A stretch of 57,022 bases of DNA from Actinomyces sp. ZJ308 (GTDB taxonomy: Bacteria > Actinomycetota > Actinomycetes > Actinomycetales > Actinomycetaceae), in NCBI RefSeq assembly GCF_011752065.1, contig NZ_JAAIJY010000023.1:1-57022 (forward strand), read 5' to 3'. Positions 1 through 7,640 of the stretch are shown here, in pieces. Below the pieces are notes generated by a model that saw only the letters and a program-made list of their open reading frames with translations, had not been told where the DNA came from and ran no database searches. Position 1 is the stretch's first letter; each line of letters opens with the position of its first letter. The translations under genes were made by a program, and so were the position numbers.

Positions 1-1
1 C

Positions 2-277
2 TACCGCTCACGGGCCTTTAACCAGGTCCTGTCCGCAGCCGGCATCAAGCACCGCTACACCCGCCCCTACCGGCCCCAGACCAACGGCAAGGTCGAACGC
101 TTTAACCGCACCCTGGCCCTCGAGTGGGCCTACGCCCACACCTACACCAGCCAGACCCAGCGCGAGGCCGCCTACCAGACCTGGCTCCACCACTACAATC
201 ACCACCGACCCCACACCGCCCTGAACGGCCAAACCCCCGCCAGCCGCGTTCACAACCTCACAGGGAAGTACACCTAG
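2..277 (+). CDS. IS481-type transposase, C-terminal part (cut by window edge)
   Basis: This is the last 91 codons of a DDE integrase-type transposase reading in from outside the window. The visible part holds the end of the rve catalytic core: RPYRPQTNGKVERFNRTL carries the catalytic glutamate of the DDE triad, followed by the W-HHYN-HRPH-AL-G-TP pattern typical of IS481 (also seen in IS3) transposases. The reading frame is intact to the TAG stop at 275-277. The next gene, a metal ATPase, starts 106 bp further on, so the insertion sequence probably ends just past the stop. I could not delimit its terminal inverted repeat because the other end is missing. IS481 is favoured over IS3 because of the RPH-AL-G-TP-SR tail, but the fragment is too short to be certain. 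Confidence 0.8.
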   Translation, partial: YRSRAFNQVLSAAGIKHRYTRPYRPQTNGKVERFNRTLALEWAYAHTYTSQTQREAAYQTWLHHYNHHRPHTALNGQTPASRVHNLTGKYT

Positions 278-382
278 TCCTGACATACACTGTCGGCCCC
301 CTTGACGGATCGGTAGATTCCTGGGTGGTGCTCCCCGCTGACCTGCGAGGACCCGCCCCGTTCCCGTTGCGAGGAGTCCCCT

Positions 383-2449
383 ATGACGGCTCATCCGCCC
401 GCCGCCCACCCTCATCCGATCGCGCAGCCACCTTCTCAGCCCTCTTCAGCCTCGACGCCGGCACTGCCCGTCGACGAGTCCGACGACCCCTCGGGCGCCG
501 CCGGGGCGACCGGAGTCCGCGCGGGCGAGCGGATCATCGACCGGATCGAGCGGGCCGACATCGTACGCATCGCGGTGGTGGGACTGGCGGTCCTGGGCGT
601 CTGGGCCGCCGGCTCCACCGCCCCCGGCTGGGCGGTGGGCCTCGTGGGGGCAGCGACCCTGGTGGTGGGCTGCTGGCCGCTCATCGTCGAGGCGGCCGGG
701 GACCTGCGCGAGCGGCGCATGAGCATGGAGCTGTCGATGCTGCTGGCGATCGTGGCGGCCGCGGCGATCGGCGAGTGGGTGACGGCGCTGGCCGTGACCG
801 TCTTCGCCCTGAGCGCGGAGGTGCTGGAGGACCTGTCGATGGACCGGGGCCGCGACGCCCTGACCGACCTCATGTCCTTCCTGCCGCAGACCGCACGGGT
901 GGTGACTGACCCGGAGAGCGCCGAGACTGCCGAGACCACCGAGGTGCCCCTGGACGAGGTGCGCCCGGGGCAGGTCATCGCCCTGAGCCCCGGGGGCCGG
1001 GTGCCCGTCGACGGCGTGGTGCGCACCGGCCGGGCCGACGTCGACCAGTCCCGAATCACCGGGGAGTCCCTGCCCGTCCAGGTCGGGCCGGGCGACCGGG
1101 TTCCGGCCGGGTCGATCACGCGCGGGGCCCTGGAGCTTGAGGTCGAGAGGGTCGGTGAGGACTCCTCCTACGGGCGGATCGTGGCGGCGGTTCGGCACGC
1201 CCAGTCCTCTCGCGCGCCGGTCCAGCGCCTGGCCGACCGGCTGGCGGCGCGCATCGTCTACCTGGCGCTGGCGGCGGCCCTCGTCACCTTCCTGGTCACC
1301 CGGGACGTGCGCGCCACGATCTCGGTCATCATCGTGGCCGGCGCCTGCGGGGTGACCGCGGGCACGCCCCTGGCGGTCCTGGCCGCGATCGCCCGCGCCG
1401 CCCGCTGCGGGGCCTTCGTCAAGGACGGCACCCACCTGGAGCAGCTCTCGGCGGTGGACACGGTGGTGCTGGACAAGACCGGGACCCTCACCGCGGGTGC
1501 GCCCCGGGTCGTGTCCGTCGTCCCCGCGGAATCCGATGCGGAGCCCGGCGCGGAGGAGGTCGAGATCCTGGCCCTGGCGGCAGCGGCGGAGTGGAACTCC
1601 GAGCACCCGATCGGCCTGGCCATCCGCACCGAGGCCGCCGTGCGCGACCTGACGGTGCCGGTGCCCGACGACGTCACCTACTCCCCCGGCGCCGGCGTGA
1701 GCGCCCACGTCAATGGGCGCCGGATCACGGTGGGGCGCCACAAGGAGCAGGTGCATCCACCGGACCAGGACCTGGAGGCAACCGCGCCGACTCACAGCGT
1801 CGCCATCGCCTCCAGCAACGCTGACCCCGAGGCGCCGTCGGCCAGCTCCGTGGTGGAGGTCAGGGCCGACGGCCGGCTCCTGGGCACGATCGCCCTGACC
1901 GACCGGCTGCGCCAGGGGGCGGCCACCGCCGTGCACGACCTGGGCGAGATGGAGCTGGAGGTCCTCATGCTCACCGGGGACTCGGCCGCCTCTGCGAGCC
2001 ACGTGGCCCGCGCGCTCGGTCTGGCTGAGGAGCAGGTGCGCGCCGGGCTCCTGCCCGAGGACAAGGAGGTCTTCGTCCACTCGCTGCGCCAGGCGGGCAA
2101 GTGCGTGGCGATGGTGGGCGACGGCGTCAACGACGCCCCGGCCCTGAGCGCCGCCGACGTCGGCATCGCCATGGGCACCGGCACCGACGTGGCCCGCGAG
2201 GCCGGGGACGTGGTGCTCGTGGGCTCGGCCCCGACCGACCTGGTCGAGACCGTGCGGGTGGCGCGGCGGGCCCGGCGCATCATCATGGTGAACTTCGTGG
2301 GCACGGTGGTGGTCGACGTCGCGGGCATGATCGCTGCCGGTCTGGGGGTGCTGGGGCCCGTGGCCGCGGCCCTGGTGCACGTCGTCTCCGAGTCCGCCTT
2401 CATCCTCAACTCGGCCCGCCTCGTGCCCCGCCCGGCCCGCAGGCGCTGA
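383..2449 (+). CDS. P1B-type heavy-metal-transporting ATPase lacking the CPC motif
   Basis: This is a 688-residue membrane ATPase of the heavy-metal (P1B) group, which pumps metal ions across the membrane using ATP. Family marks are TGES in the actuator domain, the phosphorylated aspartate in DKTGTLT (D364), SEHP in the nucleotide domain, and GDGVNDAPAL in the hinge. Hydrophobic segments lie before and after these, with a last pair near residues 630-680. The N-terminus (about 45 residues, Pro/Ala-rich) has no GMTC-type metal-binding domain. In the transmembrane segment just before the phosphorylation domain, the usual CPC is replaced by GAC (Cys322, context AGACGVTAGTP), so the metal cannot be named from the motif. 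The start is the ATG at 383, preceded by GAGGAG. The gene stands alone and is followed by a gene-free region. Confidence 0.9.
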   Translation: MTAHPPAAHPHPIAQPPSQPSSASTPALPVDESDDPSGAAGATGVRAGERIIDRIERADIVRIAVVGLAVLGVWAAGSTAPGWAVGLVGAATLVVGCWPLIVEAAGDLRERRMSMELSMLLAIVAAAAIGEWVTALAVTVFALSAEVLEDLSMDRGRDALTDLMSFLPQTARVVTDPESAETAETTEVPLDEVRPGQVIALSPGGRVPVDGVVRTGRADVDQSRITGESLPVQVGPGDRVPAGSITRGALELEVERVGEDSSYGRIVAAVRHAQSSRAPVQRLADRLAARIVYLALAAALVTFLVTRDVRATISVIIVAGACGVTAGTPLAVLAAIARAARCGAFVKDGTHLEQLSAVDTVVLDKTGTLTAGAPRVVSVVPAESDAEPGAEEVEILALAAAAEWNSEHPIGLAIRTEAAVRDLTVPVPDDVTYSPGAGVSAHVNGRRITVGRHKEQVHPPDQDLEATAPTHSVAIASSNADPEAPSASSVVEVRADGRLLGTIALTDRLRQGAATAVHDLGEMELEVLMLTGDSAASASHVARALGLAEEQVRAGLLPEDKEVFVHSLRQAGKCVAMVGDGVNDAPALSAADVGIAMGTGTDVAREAGDVVLVGSAPTDLVETVRVARRARRIIMVNFVGTVVVDVAGMIAAGLGVLGPVAAALVHVVSESAFILNSARLVPRPARRR

Positions 2450-2500
2450 ACCGGTCGGAGCGGTCGGGGGCACGTGACCCGCCGCGGTCGTACCTTAGGT

Positions 2501-2574
2501 CGCGCGTTCGAGGGATAAAGGGTACGAACGCGCGTCCCACCCTACGAACACGCGGACGCCCCATCGTGCGTTCG
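2501..2574. repeat. Cluster of CGAACGCGCG-type boxes, copy A of a dispersed element
   Basis: Four related 10-bp boxes lie in this stretch: 2501-2510 (minus sense), 2525-2534 (plus), 2545-2554 (plus, one change) and 2565-2574 (minus). The first two form a perfect 10-bp inverted repeat around a 14-base loop. Boxes two and three belong to a direct repeat of TACGAAC with a 20-bp period (2523 and 2543). The 36-bp core 2519-2554 recurs on the opposite strand at 22644-22679 with 5 mismatches. The element sits in the 400-bp gene-free gap between the metal ATPase and the lactate permease. Two-turn spacing suggests a protein-binding site. No regulator is assigned. Confidence 0.6.
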
Positions 2575-2713
2575 CAACAGGGTTCAGGTCCTTCCCCGTT
2601 TTAGTGCACACATGGGCGCGCAATACCAGGCCGTGGGCCGTCGGACCTCGTTGTCCCCGGTGAGACGATCCGTCACTTTGACGCGATATTCCGCGCGAAA
2701 GCAGGAACCTACC

Positions 2714-2727
2714 GCACCACATGGTGC
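2714..2727. promoter_or_regulatory. Palindrome upstream of the lactate permease gene
   Basis: A 14-bp palindrome, GCACCA-CA-TGGTGC, lies about 120 bp upstream of the lldP start. A perfect inverted repeat at this distance fits an operator in the leader, but no lactate regulator gene is recognised in the window and the half-site is not distinctive. No convincing -35/-10 pair could be placed; TTGACG at 2678-2683 lacks a good partner. Nothing else was seen between 2575 and 2849. Confidence 0.3.
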
Positions 2728-2849
2728 ACGAGACGCCATCTCCGTGGCATGATCGTTGGGCCTTAGTACCCAGGAAGCAGCACCGCGGCTGCCAGCCCGG
2801 CCCCGTCGCGACCTGGCCGACCTTCATCAGTACTCACAGTGGAGTAGCC

Positions 2850-4559
2850 ATGACGCCAGCCGTCCTGTCAGCCCTACCGGCGCACCCGGCACCGCTCGCC
2901 CCAGCCCTGGCGGGTCTGCCCGCCGCCTTCACGCCGTCGACCACCGCCGTGGGCGGCAACGTCTACCTCACCGCCGCGGTGGGGCTGCTGCCGCTGGTGG
3001 TGTTCTTCGTCCTCATGGGTGTGTTCAAGGTGGCGACCCACTGGTGCGCGATCATCTCCCTGGTGGTCGCGGCCGTCACCGCCGTGGCCCTGTTCCACAT
3101 GCCGGTGGGGATGACGGTCATGAGCGCCACCCAGGGCATGGCCATGGGATTCGTCCCGATCGTCTACATCATCATCGCGGCCGTGTGGCTCTACAACCTC
3201 ACCGATGTCTCGGGCAGGTCCGCGGACCTGCGGGCCGTGTTCAACGCGATCGGCAAGGGCGACATGCGCGCCCAGGCCCTCATCGTGGCCTTCTCCTTCT
3301 GCGGTCTGCTCGAGGGGCTGGCCGGCTTCGGCGCCCCGGTGGCGATCGCCGCCGCCATGGTGGCGACCCTGGGGCTGCCCAAGATCAAGGCGGCCGTCGT
3401 CGTCATGGTCGGCAACGCCATCAACGTGGGCTTCGGCGCCATGGCGATCCCCACCACCACCGCAGGCCAACTCGGGGGCGAGGACCCGGTGACGGTCGCC
3501 ACCGCCATGGGCCACCTGACCTGGGTGTTCTGCGCCTTCATCCCACTCATCCTGCTGTTCATCCTCGACGGGCTGCGTGGGGTGAGGCAGCTGTGGCCGC
3601 TGGCGATCGTGGCGGGGCTGGCCACCGGCGTCGGTCACTTCTTCACCCCCTCGATCTCCTACGAGCTCACCGCGGTGCTGGCCTCCCTGATGGGGCTGGC
3701 GGCCTCCTACATCTTCCTGCTGGTGTGGACGCCCAAGACGCCCGAGGAGTTCCGCTCCCACGTGGCCGCCGACGACGCCCCCGACCGCGAGCGCGTCCTG
3801 CTGGCCCTGCTGCCCTACATCCTGGTGGTCGTCATCATTGCGGCGACCAAGCTGTGGACCCTGGGGATCAATCTCAACGAGGCCTTCAAGGACACCGACC
3901 TGCCGGTGCAGTGGCCCGGCGTCTACGGCCAGCTGGTGACCGCTGATGGCGAGCCCGCCAAGAGCGCCGTCTACACGCTCCAGACGCTGTCCAACCCGGG
4001 TACCTGGATCTTCCTGACCGCCATCATCGTCACCTTCATCTACACGGCGCGCTCCGTGCCCGGCAAGTTCGAGATGAGCGTGGGCAAGGGATTCAAGACG
4101 CTGGCGACCACCTGCTACACGCTGCGCATGGCGATCCTGACGATCGCTGCCGTCATGGCCCTGGCCTACGTCATGAACTTCTCCGGGCAGACCTCCGCCA
4201 TCGGTGCGGCCCTGGCCGCCACGGGCGCCGCCTACGCCTTCCTGTCCCCGGCCCTGGGCTGGGTGGGCACCGCCGTGGCCGGCTCGGCGACGAGCGCCGG
4301 CGCCCTGTTCGCCAACCTCCAGGCCACCGCCGCCCAGGGGGCCGGACTGGACCCGAGGATCCTGCTGGCCGCCAACACGATCGGTGGCGGGCTGGGCAAG
4401 ATCGTCTCCCCGCAGAACCTGGCGATCGCCTCGACCGCCGTCGACGCCCCCGGCACGGACGCCGAGATCCTCAGGAAGGCGGCGCCCTACTCCATCGGGT
4501 TGCTGGTGGTGCTGGGAGCGCTCGTGCTCCTGGCCTCGCAGGTGGGGCTCGGTATCTGA
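2850..4559 (+). CDS. lldP: L-lactate permease (LctP/LldP family)
   Basis: This is a 569-residue, very hydrophobic protein of the LctP family, which carries L-lactate (and often D-lactate or glycolate) with protons across the cytoplasmic membrane. Family-typical segments include the glycine-rich GLLEGLAGFGAPVAIAAA region, the GNAINVGFGAMAIPTTT stretch, and a C-terminal GSATSAGALFANLQ ... NTIGGGLGKIVSPQNLA(I) signature. About 13 membrane segments can be picked out. The start was set at ATG 2850 because GTGGAG lies 5 bases upstream and the protein then begins like its family. The same frame is open back to 2721, but that extra N-terminus is hydrophilic and unsupported. The lldEFG genes lie 2.2 kb downstream and lldD 13 kb downstream, giving a full lactate uptake and oxidation set. 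Confidence 0.93.
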   Translation: MTPAVLSALPAHPAPLAPALAGLPAAFTPSTTAVGGNVYLTAAVGLLPLVVFFVLMGVFKVATHWCAIISLVVAAVTAVALFHMPVGMTVMSATQGMAMGFVPIVYIIIAAVWLYNLTDVSGRSADLRAVFNAIGKGDMRAQALIVAFSFCGLLEGLAGFGAPVAIAAAMVATLGLPKIKAAVVVMVGNAINVGFGAMAIPTTTAGQLGGEDPVTVATAMGHLTWVFCAFIPLILLFILDGLRGVRQLWPLAIVAGLATGVGHFFTPSISYELTAVLASLMGLAASYIFLLVWTPKTPEEFRSHVAADDAPDRERVLLALLPYILVVVIIAATKLWTLGINLNEAFKDTDLPVQWPGVYGQLVTADGEPAKSAVYTLQTLSNPGTWIFLTAIIVTFIYTARSVPGKFEMSVGKGFKTLATTCYTLRMAILTIAAVMALAYVMNFSGQTSAIGAALAATGAAYAFLSPALGWVGTAVAGSATSAGALFANLQATAAQGAGLDPRILLAANTIGGGLGKIVSPQNLAIASTAVDAPGTDAEILRKAAPYSIGLLVVLGALVLLASQVGLGI

Positions 4560-4718
4560 GCCGGCCCGTCACGGAGGCGACGACGCCGGCCGCCGTCCGT
4601 TCCTACAGGGCCCCGGCCGGCCCGGCTGCCCCGAGCACAGCTTCCTGCACGTCCGCACCCTCGGATCCTCCACGGTCCGGGGGTGCGGACGCGTCTACGG
4701 GCTGCGACGTCGGATCGG

Positions 4719-4819
4719 GGACGTCCTTCTCGGTCGGGGACTGCGATTCCTCGCAAACCACTGGGCCCAGGCCCCAGTCACCTGCGAGAAAGCGCAGTCC
4801 TCGCCACGAAGGTACGTCC
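4719..4819. repeat. 101-bp imperfect palindrome between convergent genes
   Basis: The two 50-base halves around position 4769 match as inverted repeats at 35 of 50 positions. The best runs are GGACGT at the outer ends, GGACTGCG (4738-4745 with 4793-4800), CTCGCA, and ACTGGG next to the centre. It lies in the 331-bp gap between the end of lldP (plus) and the end of the tetR gene (minus). A bidirectional terminator or a decayed palindromic element would fit. There is no T-run, so a plain intrinsic terminator is not the whole explanation. Nothing else was recognised from 4560 to 4890. Confidence 0.6.
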
Positions 4820-4890
4820 TCGACGACGCTCGCGGACGCGGCGCACTCACTGTCGTCACCTCCGACGTCGTCGCAGACCATCGAGGGGCC

Positions 4891-5466
4891 TCACAGACCG
4901 TCCAGGACCAGACCAAGCCCCGAGCGCAGGTGCCCGACCACCTCGTCCGGCTCTATCGGCGGGGCGTTGAGCAGATCGAGGGTCAGCCCGTTGACGAGGG
5001 CCGTCACCAGGCGGGCCCCCTTGGCGGGCGACAGGCCATCGCGCACCAGGCCCGCCTGCCGGGCGCCGTCCAGGACGTCCTCGGTCCATGCCCGCATGAT
5101 CTGAAGCGCCTCCCAGTAAGGGGCCGCCAGCCAGGGCCTGGTGGAGGCGGCAGCCCCGAAGGCGACCCAGGCGGCGGCGTCCTCACGCTGCACCGCCCCG
5201 ATCGGCAGAAGCTCGGCGAGAGCCCCCACCAGGCTCTCCGGCTTCGCCGGGTCCACCTGGTGGGAGGCCACGCGCTCGGCCTGACGCTGGACGGAGCGGA
5301 CGAGGGCGTCGGTCAGCAGGGCGCGTCGACTCGGCGAGCGGTACTGGACGGTGCCCGGGGCGACGCCGAGCCGGGCGGCGACGCTGCGCACGCTGACCCG
5401 GTCGAAGCCCTGCTCGGCGATGATCGCGATGGTGGCCTCCGCGGTCGTGCTCACGGCCGGCGACAT
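4891..5466 (-). CDS. TetR-family transcriptional regulator
   Basis: This is a 191-residue one-component repressor. The N-terminal helix-turn-helix reads IAEQGFDRVSVRSVAARLGV-(A)PGTVQYR, with the tyrosine-containing recognition helix typical of TetR proteins. The rest is a helical ligand-binding and dimerisation domain, with AWVAFGAAA, RAW and VNGL motifs like the BetI-type C-terminal domain. The ligand is unknown. ATG 5466 was chosen because GAGG lies 5 bases upstream and the helix-turn-helix then starts close to the N-terminus. An upstream in-frame ATG at 5559 would add 31 charged residues. It is divergent from the GAP-family gene at 5761, with a strong palindrome (5690-5725) between them, so that gene is the likely target. 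Confidence 0.88.
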   Translation of the reverse strand: MSPAVSTTAEATIAIIAEQGFDRVSVRSVAARLGVAPGTVQYRSPSRRALLTDALVRSVQRQAERVASHQVDPAKPESLVGALAELLPIGAVQREDAAAWVAFGAAASTRPWLAAPYWEALQIMRAWTEDVLDGARQAGLVRDGLSPAKGARLVTALVNGLTLDLLNAPPIEPDEVVGHLRSGLGLVLDGL

Positions 5467-5689
5467 CGGGGCCTCGAAGACCGACCGCTGGTCGCTGTCC
5501 TGGCCCTTGTCCCGATCCGCCTCCCGGCCCACATCCTGGCCCATGGCGCTGTCCCCCATCGCTCTGCGTCTCCGTCTTTGTCTCAGCCGTCGCCTCTGTC
5601 CTTGCCTGAGGCACCCTTCGGCATCCTATGCGCCTGCTCCGGCGACCCCTCGGATGCTCCACGGCCGGTTGCCTCAACGAGCCACCTCT

Positions 5690-5725
5690 TATACGATCGT
5701 ACGACCACTCTCGTACGGTCGTATA
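5690..5725. promoter_or_regulatory. Operator palindrome between tetR and the GAP-family gene
   Basis: Two 15-base arms, TATACGATCGTACGA and TCGTACGGTCGTATA, are inverted repeats with 14 of 15 matching positions around a 6-base spacer. The site is AT-richer than its surroundings and ends 35 bases before the ATG of the downstream gene, where a promoter would lie. Size and symmetry fit a TetR-family operator. Inference: the divergent TetR protein represses both itself and the GAP-family gene from here. Confidence 0.75.
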
Positions 5726-5760
5726 ACGATGGTCGCTCGGCAAGAAAGGGAAGGCGCCTC

Positions 5761-6441
5761 ATGCAACACGCTGCGACGCTCGCAGGCCTGGCCCTTCTGG
5801 ACTCCACCAGCCTGGGCACGCTGGTCATCCCGATCGCGCTCGTCGTGCGCAGCCGCCGCGTGGAGCGCGGCCCCATGGCCGTCTACCTGTCCACCGTGTG
5901 CCTGGTGTACCTCGGCCTGGGCATCGCCCTGGTCGCCGGCTTCGACCTGATCGGCTCCACCGTGGCGCGCCTGGCCCAGACCCAGGCGGCCCAGTGGGCG
6001 ACCCTCGTGATCGGGGTGGCGCTGGCAGCCTTCGGCATCCTCGGCCCCGACCCGGTCAAACCCGAGCCCGGAACCGACTCCCTGGGAAGCCGCCCCACTC
6101 CCACCTCAACCAGGGCGATGATCCTCCTGGGACTGGGAGCGTCCCTGGCCGAGGCGGCCACCATGGTCCCCTACATCGCGGCGACCGGAATCATCGCCGC
6201 CTCGCCGACGTCGTGGCCGACACAGATCGCCACCCTGGTCCTGTACTGCCTGGTCATGATCGCACCCGCCCTCATCCTGCTCACGCTGGCCGACGCACTG
6301 GGGCAGCGCTTTCTGCCGCGGCTGGCCAGGATCGCGCCCAGGCTGGAGCACGAGGCCAAGGTCACCCTCCTGTGGGTCGCGGCGATCCTCGGCATCCACC
6401 TGGCCTGGCGCAGCGCAGCCGGTCTGGGCCTGGTGGGTTAG
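5761..6441 (+). CDS. GAP/Sap-family (sulfolipid-1-addressing protein-like) membrane protein
   Basis: This is a 226-residue integral membrane protein with about six hydrophobic segments, in two halves separated by a polar loop at residues 98-118. It begins LAGLALLDSTSLGTLVIPI and contains GASLAEAATMVPYIAA-GI. The D-S-S/GT-IP pattern in segment 1 and the P-YI-A pattern in segment 4 are typical of the GAP/Sap family (PF11139). That family is related to LysE-type exporters and includes proteins for glycopeptidolipid or sulfolipid export in mycobacteria. The substrate here is unknown. Control by the divergent TetR regulator is likely from the operator ending 35 bases upstream. The start is ATG 5761, preceded by GAAAGGGAAGG. 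Confidence 0.8.
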   Translation: MQHAATLAGLALLDSTSLGTLVIPIALVVRSRRVERGPMAVYLSTVCLVYLGLGIALVAGFDLIGSTVARLAQTQAAQWATLVIGVALAAFGILGPDPVKPEPGTDSLGSRPTPTSTRAMILLGLGASLAEAATMVPYIAATGIIAASPTSWPTQIATLVLYCLVMIAPALILLTLADALGQRFLPRLARIAPRLEHEAKVTLLWVAAILGIHLAWRSAAGLGLVG

Positions 6442-6673
6442 CCGTTCCGACGACGACATCGAGTCCTGAGGCAGGCAAGGCGCGGCCCACAAAGGCCGGG
6501 ACTGAGGTCTCGGAGCAGATAACAACAGTGACCCATGACGCAATAACGCCCTGGGACCTACCTCCCACACCCTGCGGCAACCGCCCTTCCGGGCCCCATC
6601 CACTCCGCCCGGAACTGCGTCATCCCACCGGAAAACCCACCCCGAGAAACGGGACTAACCGGCCGGGAGCCCG

Positions 6674-6690
6674 AGGTTGTCAGATGACCT
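6674..6690. promoter_or_regulatory. Imperfect palindrome upstream of lldEFG
   Basis: AGGTTGTCAGATGACCT is a 17-bp near-palindrome; all eight arm pairs match if two G-T pairs are allowed. It lies about 120 bp upstream of the lldE start. The size fits a GntR/FadR-type (LldR-like) operator, but no such regulator is encoded in the window, so this is a candidate only. The rest of the 368-bp gap from 6442 to 6809 shows no gene. Confidence 0.3.
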
Positions 6691-6809
6691 GCGTCGTCGG
6701 GCCGTAGCCTGAGGCACAGCCGAGGCCGCAGCAGATCCCGCCCTGACGCAGGCAGTCCGGGTCGGCCCTCGTGAAGACACTGGCACCTACGACGTCGTGG
6801 AGGCATATC

Positions 6810-7640
6810 GTGCGAATCGCCCTTTTCGCCACCTGTCTTGCGGACACCATGTTCCCGCAGGCAGCGCAGGCAACCGTCACCATCCTGGAGCGGCTCGGCC
6901 ACCAGGTCTGCTTCCCCGAGGGGCAGGTCTGCTGCGGCCAGATGCACGCCAACACCGGCTACTTCAAGCAGGCCGCCAAGATCACCCGCAACCACGTGGA
7001 GACCTTCTCCCCCGTGCTCGACGGCGAGTGGGACGCCATCGTCATCCCCTCGGGCTCGTGCACCGGCGCGGTGCGCCACGAGCAGGGCCTCGTGGCCGAG
7101 CACGTGGGAGACACCGCCCTGGCCAAGCGGGTCGAGCAGATCGCCGCGCACACCTACGACCTCACCGAGCTGCTCATCGATGTCCTGGGCACCGAGGACG
7201 TGGGCGCCTACTTCCCGCACACCGTCACCTACCACCCCACCTGCCACTCGCTGCGGATCGCCAAGGTCGCCAACCGCCCCTACCGCCTCCTCAAGGCCGT
7301 CGAGGCCCTCACCCTCATCGACCTGCCCGATGCCGAGGTCTGCTGCGGCTTCGGCGGCACCTTCTCCATGAAGAACTCCGAGACCTCCACCGCGATGCTC
7401 GCCGACAAGATGAGCAACGTGATGTCCACCCGCGCCGAGGTCCTGTGCACCGGCGACTACTCCTGCCTCATGCACATCGGCGGCGGCCTGTCGCGCGTCA
7501 ACTCCGGGGTGCGCATCATGCACCTGGCCGAGATCCTGGCCTCCACCAAGGACGCCCCCTTCGAGGGCAACATCTCCTTCGCCCCCAGGTACGTCCAGCA
7601 CACCGAGACCTCCCACTACGCGCAGGCGGTGGCACGATGA
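6810..7640 (+). CDS. lldE: L-lactate utilisation protein LldE/LutA
   Basis: This is a 276-residue subunit of the LldEFG (LutABC) complex, which oxidises L-lactate to pyruvate. It has the two CCG-domain cysteine motifs expected for iron-sulfur binding: VCCGQMHANTGYF near residue 38 and VCCGFGGTFSMKN near residue 180, with further cysteines in GSCTGA, HPTCHS and CTGDYSCL. GTG 6810 was chosen because GGAGG lies 6 bases upstream and the family usually begins with (M/V)RIALFATCL. An upstream in-frame ATG at 6771 would add 13 residues. The stop overlaps the lldF start (ATGA), so the genes are probably translationally coupled. Confidence 0.93.
   Translation: MRIALFATCLADTMFPQAAQATVTILERLGHQVCFPEGQVCCGQMHANTGYFKQAAKITRNHVETFSPVLDGEWDAIVIPSGSCTGAVRHEQGLVAEHVGDTALAKRVEQIAAHTYDLTELLIDVLGTEDVGAYFPHTVTYHPTCHSLRIAKVANRPYRLLKAVEALTLIDLPDAEVCCGFGGTFSMKNSETSTAMLADKMSNVMSTRAEVLCTGDYSCLMHIGGGLSRVNSGVRIMHLAEILASTKDAPFEGNISFAPRYVQHTETSHYAQAVAR

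Noticed and set aside
4204-5760. Long upstream extension of the GAP-family gene frame
   Set aside because: The open frame runs from inside lldP across the palindrome and antisense to tetR. Only the part from ATG 5761 looks like a protein family and has a ribosome-binding site.
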